Source: Byssothecium circinans
Lineage: Eukaryota > Ascomycota > Dothideomycetes > Pleosporales > Massarinaceae
Reading direction: 5' to 3'
Assembly: GCA_010015675.1 (NCBI GenBank)
Contig: ML976993.1
Coordinates: forward strand, 670,181-684,718
Length of the DNA stretch: 14,538 nt
Positions 9,981 to 14,538 of the stretch are shown here, one piece after another. Each line of letters opens with the position of its first letter. The stretch's first letter is position 1. Made by a program: the position numbers and the translations under genes. Below the pieces are notes generated by a model. It saw only the letters and a list, made by a program, of their open reading frames with translations, had not been told where the DNA came from and searched no databases.

Positions 9981-10008
9981 CTATCTCTGCGATAAATTGC
10001 AGAGATAG
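9981..10008. repeat. Perfect inverted repeat with 10-bp arms and 8-bp loop
   Basis: CTATCTCTGC at 9981-9990 is followed by GATAAATT and then its exact reverse complement, GCAGAGATAG, at 9999-10008. It lies in a gene-poor region with no flanking T-run. It could be an RNA hairpin, a dyad binding site, a small transposon footprint or chance. Function unknown. Confidence 0.6.
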
Positions 10009-10773
10009 CGCCATCGCAGGGTTGTTTGAGGGAAGAGGATGGAGAATGTAACTTCAGGGTGTCGTCTTGCAGGTATAGGATATGGTAGGTGGCAAGCCAG
10101 CGCTTGATGTGCACTGGGTGAGTGACCAGATGGTAAGCAGAGCGGTGATCGAGCGTGGGAGAAGAACTCTCTATATGAGCTTTACGTTTGAGCGAGTTCG
10201 TTGAGCAGGTTTGCTCGCATTCGCATGGTGGAAAAGCTTCACTCGCAGAGGGCCGCAAAGAGAAGGTGATGAGGGTCTGTGTTGGCTACCTCGGCCGCTA
10301 AACTGTAAACGTCCTTAGCGCGCTTACGTGATTGAAGAAAGATCTTGTGCCATCGCCTTCTGGTACGTCGAGCACGTACAACTCCATCACTGCATAATGG
10401 ATGGAAAAGTTCAACGTTGTCAGTAGAAAAGCGCCAGAGTTTTCACAGTGAGTCGGACGTCCAAGCGTGTTGGTGGAGCATTCTGACTATTCAACAGCTT
10501 CTTTCAATTTCGCGGCCACAGTGGTACACCCACAATTAGTCAAGCCAGATCTAGGGAACAGCAGTCACTACAGGAGCAATTGGAGGCGACATTCACCGAA
10601 TGGTGTCTATTCAAGGTGATAATCCTACGAAGAGTATCGTCAGGGTTTTGACTCTAGCTTTCCTGTAGGGGTGTATCGCCGGCTTCTAGCCAATTGCCAC
10701 AAGGTCTACCTCAGAGGTCTCCCAAACGCCATGAGATTCACGCAAACCCAAGACGTACGCTAAGCCCAGGTCC

Positions 10774-11649
10774 TTACATCTGGTCTTCGACCTCCTTCAA
10801 GTGCTTCTGGAAGTCCTTCCAGTCGTACATGATGGCCTTGCACTTGGTCTGCTCCTTGAGGATCTTGGCCATCTCTTCCATCTTCTCCTTACCTTCCTCA
10901 AGGCCATAGATACCGACATATCCGATGCAGGGAATGTTGGCACGCATGGCTGCCGTGGCGCCCGACTTGCCTTGAAAAAGTTAGCGAAGCTCATCCAATG
11001 CCAATTGACGTCTCTAATCGGCACTCCCCGGAGTACGCACTGTCCTCAACGGTTATGGCCTCCTCGTTCTTGACGCCGAGCTTCTCGCAGGCGAAGTTGT
11101 AGATGGCCGGGTCGGGCTTGGAGCTGGGCTTGTCCATGGAGGTGGCGGCCGAGTAGACGTGCTCCTTGGGGAAGAAGCGGTCGAGGTTGCACTTCTCGAG
11201 CGAAGCGACGACACGGCTCTTGGCCGAAGTGCTGACCACCGACATGGGCACGCCCTGCTTTTGGAGGAGCTCGAGCTGCTCCGTGACACCGGGGCACTCG
11301 ACCGCCTTCTGGCTCAACTTCTTGGTGACACGGCCGAGCTCAGCGTCGACATATGTCTCGAGCTCCTCGTCCGACATGGTGAAGTTGTGCTTGGGCTGCA
11401 GGGCCTTGAGCATGCCACGGAAGTTGTGACCGACAAAGTCCTCGAGCAATTGCTCAGTGGTGTAACGGAAGTCGATCTTATGCTTCTCGAGCAGCTCGTT
11501 GGTGAGCTCGGCGCAGGCCTCAAAGGCCAGACGCTCTGACTGGCAGAGCGTGTTGTCGCAGTCGAGGAGGATGTATTTGGCCTGATATCTCGGTTAGTGC
11601 GGGGCAAGCGGGGTAGCAAAGATGTGTGGTGGAGACGTACCTTGCCCAT
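10774..11649 (-). CDS. HAD-superfamily hydrolase (subfamily IA phosphatase-like)
   Basis: Three exons, 11649-11641, 11581-11041 and 10970-10774, make 248 aa. The first coding exon is only 9 bp (MGK). Intron 1 (11582-11640, 59 bp) has a GTACGT donor, ACTAAC branch and CAG acceptor. Intron 2 (10971-11040, 70 bp) has a GTGCGT donor, GCTAAC branch and AAG acceptor; it splits the serine codon of VEDSKSG. All four HAD motifs are visible: I, LLDCDNTL (nucleophile D10, acid/base D12); II, SVVSTSA (S/T near 120); III, K158 in SSKPDPAIY; IV, ITVEDSKSG (E182, D183). An alpha-helical cap of subfamily IA type lies between motifs I and II. Such enzymes hydrolyse small phosphate esters, for example phosphoglycolate, sugar phosphates or nucleotides; the substrate is unknown. 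No signal peptide, so probably cytosolic. It appears intact. Confidence 0.9.
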
Positions 11650-11782
11650 GTTTGCGGTGTTGTTGGTGAAAGTAGTTGTGGAAGGGTATCTAGACGTCAA
11701 TTGAGGGTCTGGAGTGGGTGGGTGATGAGGTGAGCGATGGGCGAGTGGAAGAGAGGTATTTGTTGGGCACCATAAATAAAGG
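11650..11782 (-). promoter_or_regulatory. Promoter/5' leader of the HAD hydrolase gene with TATA-like element
   Basis: On the minus strand, an AT-rich CCTTTATTTATG (11771-11782) lies about 120-130 bp upstream of the ATG. It is followed by a C/T- and CA-rich, purine-poor leader ending in CGCAAACATGGGC. This is the usual layout of a fungal core promoter and 5' UTR. The exact transcription start cannot be seen. Confidence 0.4.
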
Positions 11783-13036
11783 CAGAGGCAGTAGCTCAGC
11801 AGTCTTATGAGCTGGCAGGAACAGGGTACGTCATTGGACCCGCTTAGCGAAGGCCCTTCCCGTAGTAGGGGCGAGCGGGAGGTGCGTGGGCGGGCTAGTG
11901 GACGCCGTTGCTCACAACTCTCTCCTCTTACCACCACCACTACACCACCACGACCACAACTCACCTCACCGACTTCACGATGTCTCCCACCCCGACCTTA
12001 GTAGTTTCCTTTCTATTTAGCGGCGCATATCGTATGTTGTCCAAGAAGCGCCATCACAGCGCTCACCGTCTTTTTTCCCCACATCCCACGCCCCCGCTGA
12101 ACAGAGTTTCTTTTCGGATTCGCACACGCCAAACGGAGCCCATCACTCCTTGGACCAACATCACGAGAACTAAAAGTTTACTATCCATGGCAGCCAACGC
12201 GTGCACGTCACACTGTCCTGCACCGCCATGGCCTGCGTTGGCTCAACTGCTAGCCTGTTCGCGTGAGCACTGGACTCACCAACACAAACGCGGTAGAATT
12301 CTGCCCTGTATCACCTCAACCAACCTCTAGGCATTCTCTTTACACTGCAATCTCTCCAGCCTCACGCGGAGCCCAAGGCCGCCATAACGTTTGCTGTTTC
12401 GATATACGCGTCGTCTGTGCCTGCCTTATAAACGCGCCAAGCCAGGTGCGAACGTCTTCAAACACTGCCGAGACGTCGCAGGCGCCACCACTGGCTCACT
12501 TCCATCGCCTAGCCCGCCTCAAGCCTTCACAAGCATTGCTTCAATGGCCAAACATGTTCCACTGTGCTTCTCGTTATAATCCAACCTCTTTTGTGCGCCT
12601 CGCAGTCTAACAGAACCATAGCCGCTGGCTTGTCTTTCAAGAGTCTGCTACTTGAAGTCCGTCCTCCTCAAGGTAATTATCAACAACACTGGGAACCAAA
12701 AGCTACATCGAACTCTCACATCCGTTTCGTAAAGTGGCCTGAGAGGTCAAACACAAAGCATCGCCGCATGGCGTTTCATAGAGCCCTTCACGTTCTCGCG
12801 TGCATGTACAGCCGGTTGATAGCAAATTATTCGGGAACTGCTTCACCCATGAGACATCTAATCGGACCTGCGTGCTCCGTTCGTCATTCATTCTGCCATA
12901 ACTACCCCCAGCCGCCCATTTCTTAGCATCCCATCCCGTCTCTCATTCTTCGCTGTGCTGGCCACCCGTTTCTACTCGTCTATCGTTCAAATTGCCTTTT
13001 CACAAGATACCCACACGTACAGTCTATAATATCAAA
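11783..13036. other. 1.25-kb intergenic region between the HAD and LPMO-like genes
   Basis: This divergent spacer holds the upstream regions of both neighbours. An ACC/CCA-rich stretch (about 11930-11975) resembles a fungal 5' leader. It precedes an ATG at 11980 opening 116 codons to 12330, but the peptide is unlike any family I know and has poor coding character. Other plus-strand frames (12263-12610, 12564-12926) do not start convincingly. The last 100 bp before 13037 are pyrimidine-rich with a TATAAT near the ATG, consistent with the leader of the next gene. I support no gene here with confidence. Confidence 0.45.
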
Positions 13037-13597
13037 ATGCGCGCTTCAACTTTCTTCGCCTCCGCCCTATTTACAGCAACGGCTCTGGCCCACGGTAACA
13101 TCACCTCGCCGCCGGCTCGTCAACCAGGACCCGTCATGCAGCAAGTCTGCGGAGCTGCAGCTGTGTCTGCTATTATCGCCGACGGCACAGGCCCTCTCGA
13201 GAACATTCCCTCCAACGGTGCAGCCGACTGCAACATCGGCCTATGCAAGGGCGCCCAGTTCGAAGACAATCAGAACAACGTCCAAACTTTCGCTCCTGGG
13301 GAGGAGGTTGCGTTCACCGCCGAGCTCCCCATTCCTCACGAAGGCCCTTGCAACGTTTCTATTATCGATACCGCCACCAACACGCAGGTCGGTCGGTCGC
13401 TTCTTGTCTTCGATTCCTACGCCGATGAGAATCTAGCCCAGTTGCCCGCGAACAACACCGCCTTCAGCGTCACCATGCCGAAGAACCTCGGGACGGCCTG
13501 CCAGGTCCCTGGAGAGTGCACAATGCAGTGGTTCTGGTTTGGGACTGGCGCCCAACAAACATACGAGAACTGCGTCGATTTTGTCATGTCCGCCTAA
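13037..13597 (+). CDS. Small secreted protein resembling a lytic polysaccharide monooxygenase (histidine-brace type)
   Basis: A single exon of 186 aa begins at an ATG in good context (ATCAAAATGC); the frame is open upstream but without an ATG. The signal peptide MRASTFFASALFTATALA should be cleaved before H19. The mature protein would then begin HGNITSPPARQPG with histidine at position 1, as copper LPMOs require. A second candidate copper ligand is H101 in LPIPHEGPCNVS. The C-terminal QTYENCVDF (174-182) resembles the end of LPMO_10/chitin-binding type-4 domains, where an aromatic residue sits at the axial copper site. There are seven cysteines and N-glycosylation sequons at N21, N106 and N140. 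LPMOs cut crystalline polysaccharides oxidatively outside the cell. The protein has one domain, no carbohydrate-binding module and no GPI signal. The histidine-brace reading is inference; an LPMO-like copper-binding protein without polysaccharide activity is the main alternative. Confidence 0.8.
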   Translation: MRASTFFASALFTATALAHGNITSPPARQPGPVMQQVCGAAAVSAIIADGTGPLENIPSNGAADCNIGLCKGAQFEDNQNNVQTFAPGEEVAFTAELPIPHEGPCNVSIIDTATNTQVGRSLLVFDSYADENLAQLPANNTAFSVTMPKNLGTACQVPGECTMQWFWFGTGAQQTYENCVDFVMSA

Positions 13598-13930
13598 ACG
13601 ATGGCCAGATGAAGATATCAAGCAAACACAGCGCAGGGCTTCCATCGGAGCCTCGCGACTTTACAGAACTTCTCTTGGGCCTCTGTCCTCGTCAACCTAC
13701 ACCTATACCGACCCGTGGCGCTCTCTCGACCCGGCACAATACCTTCTATGTACATCAATGAATCTTAGGTTCTTTCACGACTCCCAATCTTGTTCTCTTG
13801 CTCGGATAATAATCAACGTAATATGCACTTAGACGGGTCTATACTTAATACAAAAGTTTCAACTTCCAATTCCAACTGTTCCCGATGTGACATCTCTCCT
13901 TTACAACCTGCTCCTCTATCCCTTTGTGCA
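13598..13930. other. Convergent 3' flanks of the LPMO-like gene and the unrecognised gene
   Basis: This 333-bp stretch lies between two convergent stop codons. It should hold both 3' UTRs. Short open frames cross it but carry no recognisable sequence. No canonical AATAAA is seen for the plus-strand gene; AT-rich tracts lie near 13800-13860. No repeat or RNA gene is evident. Confidence 0.45.
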
Positions 13931-14443
13931 CTAGCCCACGCGAAGCCTGAGCCATTCCCGTTTCCAAGACAGGTCCTCATATGGCAAGATATACCCCGAA
14001 TCATACTTTACGCTTAGCTCCGCCTCAAAACTGCCATTCAAAGCCGCCACCTCCCATCCGATCTGCGATTTCAACACACCCACCAGTGCCAGGATTTCCG
14101 GCTCGTCAATCTCTCCTGGATCGACCAAGCCGCTCTCCTCGACTAATTCCTTCAACGCATGTAGAGCCGGTATCAACTTGGCGTATCTAAAGATCTTCGG
14201 CGAAGCGATCGGGAGCTCCTACCGACCTGCAGTGTCACCTTCACTTTCATGCTTTCGGTGTCGTACATCGGGTGGTTCTCGTATCCTAGTTTCCCTTGAT
14301 GCGCCAAGCGGAGGCAGTAGCTGATGTGGTTGGCGCGGCGCCGAGTTCGCGCCACAACAGCCCGCAGCGGCGAACTGTAGGCTATCCGTCAGAGGTGCTT
14401 CCCTGATGAATATTTCCAGCCACGGTGACGAGGACGCGTGCGG
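13931..14443 (-). pseudogene. Unrecognised gene, 3' part only; 5' end cut off by the repeat at 14444
   Basis: The last exon is convincing: 14194-13931, 88 codons, reading IFRYAKLIPALHALKELVEE, then DEPEILALVGVLKSQIGWEV and finally KREWLRLRVG before TAG. Upstream, another frame open from 14388 reads ARTRRRANHISYCLRLAHQG, then KLGYENHPMYDTESM. It should be joined through a short intron of about 44-50 bp with its acceptor before 14194; the exact donor (two GTGA sites nearby) is unresolved. Beyond 14388 that frame meets a TGA, and only about 50 bp remain before the repeat. No ATG start is found, so the 5' part seems missing, with the remainder frame-disrupted. I do not recognise the family. A complete gene starting beyond the window and reading through the repeat is the alternative: one frame is open across 14444-14497 but leads into unlike sequence. 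Confidence 0.45.
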
Positions 14444-14497
14444 TATCCCATGCACCGTCAAAATCTGCCGCACACGGGCCACCTGAGCTGTGCCAAT
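14444..14497 (+). repeat. 54-bp inverted repeat, copy B (putative Tc1/mariner-like transposon end)
   Basis: Identical over 54 bp to the reverse complement of 42-95. It begins at TA followed by TCCCATGCACCGTC, and the two copies diverge immediately after GTGCCAAT. The bases before the TA also differ (GTGCGG here, TACGAAGTAT before the TATA at copy A). The shared boundary is therefore precise on both sides. If it is an element end, the element runs rightward out of the window. Confidence 0.8.
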
Positions 14498-14538
14498 CAG
14501 CGCCCACCGCCGAGAAGCACCAAAATCGTATCGCAGAA

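Larger units (their letters stand above)
9320..10773. other. 1.45-kb region without a convincing gene
   Basis: Besides the propeller promoter at its left end, I see no supported gene. A 179-codon minus-strand frame (9719-10258) starts at TTG and lacks recognisable motifs. On plus, an ATG at 9768 opens 43 codons ending at a GTAAGT donor-like site (about 9898), but every nearby acceptor I tried leads to an early stop. A perfect hairpin lies at 9981-10008. It could hold a noncoding transcript or decayed gene remnants; neither is shown by the sequence. Confidence 0.5.

Noticed and set aside
9719..10258. 179-codon minus-strand open frame
   Set aside because: It starts at TTG, has no family motif or splice-supported extension, and has arginine/serine-rich random-like composition.
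10991..11964. Overlapping frames on both strands across the HAD gene (for example 11159-11539 plus, 11314-11964 minus)
   Set aside because: They are shadows of the HAD coding exon and leader; the three-exon HAD model explains the region with all four catalytic motifs.
11980..12330. 116-codon plus-strand ORF after a leader-like ACC-rich tract
   Set aside because: The start context is good, but the peptide is low-complexity, unlike known families and lacks coding character; kept only as a remark in the intergenic entry.
3256..13597. Possible secondary-metabolite or other functional gene cluster
   Set aside because: No backbone synthase, transporter or pathway regulator is present, and the genes do not share an evident pathway or coordinated orientation.

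Overview
The window looks like nuclear DNA of a filamentous ascomycete, most likely a dothideomycete of the Pleosporales type. Genes are monocistronic and lie on both strands. Most have short introns (49-75 bp, GT...AG, with CTAAC/CTGAT-like branch sites). Secreted proteins start with fungal-style signal peptides, and 5' leaders are pyrimidine-rich. The taxon is inferred from gene families and architecture, not from a marker gene. I see no rRNA, tRNA or CRISPR.

Layout, left to right. (1) 12-708 (-): a small two-exon gene of the fungal CxxCGGPF-type F-box-associated family; its 3' end runs into a 54-bp repeat. (2) 1239-2695 (+): a two-exon F-box/leucine-rich-repeat-like protein, divergent from the first gene. 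(3) 3256-4821 (+): an intact DAO-type FAD oxidoreductase. (4) 5028-6638 (-): a secreted M28 zinc aminopeptidase with PA domain, complete except for one in-frame TAA at codon 80. (5) 7852-9319 (-): a secreted LVIVD/choice-of-anchor-B-like beta-propeller protein. (6) 9320-10773: no convincing gene. (7) 10774-11649 (-): a three-exon HAD phosphatase with a 9-bp first coding exon. (8) 11650-13036: no convincing gene. (9) 13037-13597 (+): a small secreted protein with LPMO features (histidine at the predicted mature N-terminus). (10) 13931-14443 (-): the 3' part of an unrecognised gene, cut off upstream by the second copy of the 54-bp repeat.

The genes do not form an obvious pathway. Three encode predicted secreted proteins (peptidase, propeller, LPMO-like), which fits nutrient acquisition from plant or microbial material, but they are not arranged as a cluster. 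The most unusual structure is the perfect 54-bp inverted repeat at 42-95 and 14444-14497. Both copies begin at a TA dinucleotide, both abut apparently truncated genes, and both point outward. This suggests Tc1/mariner-like transposon ends bordering the gene block on both sides.
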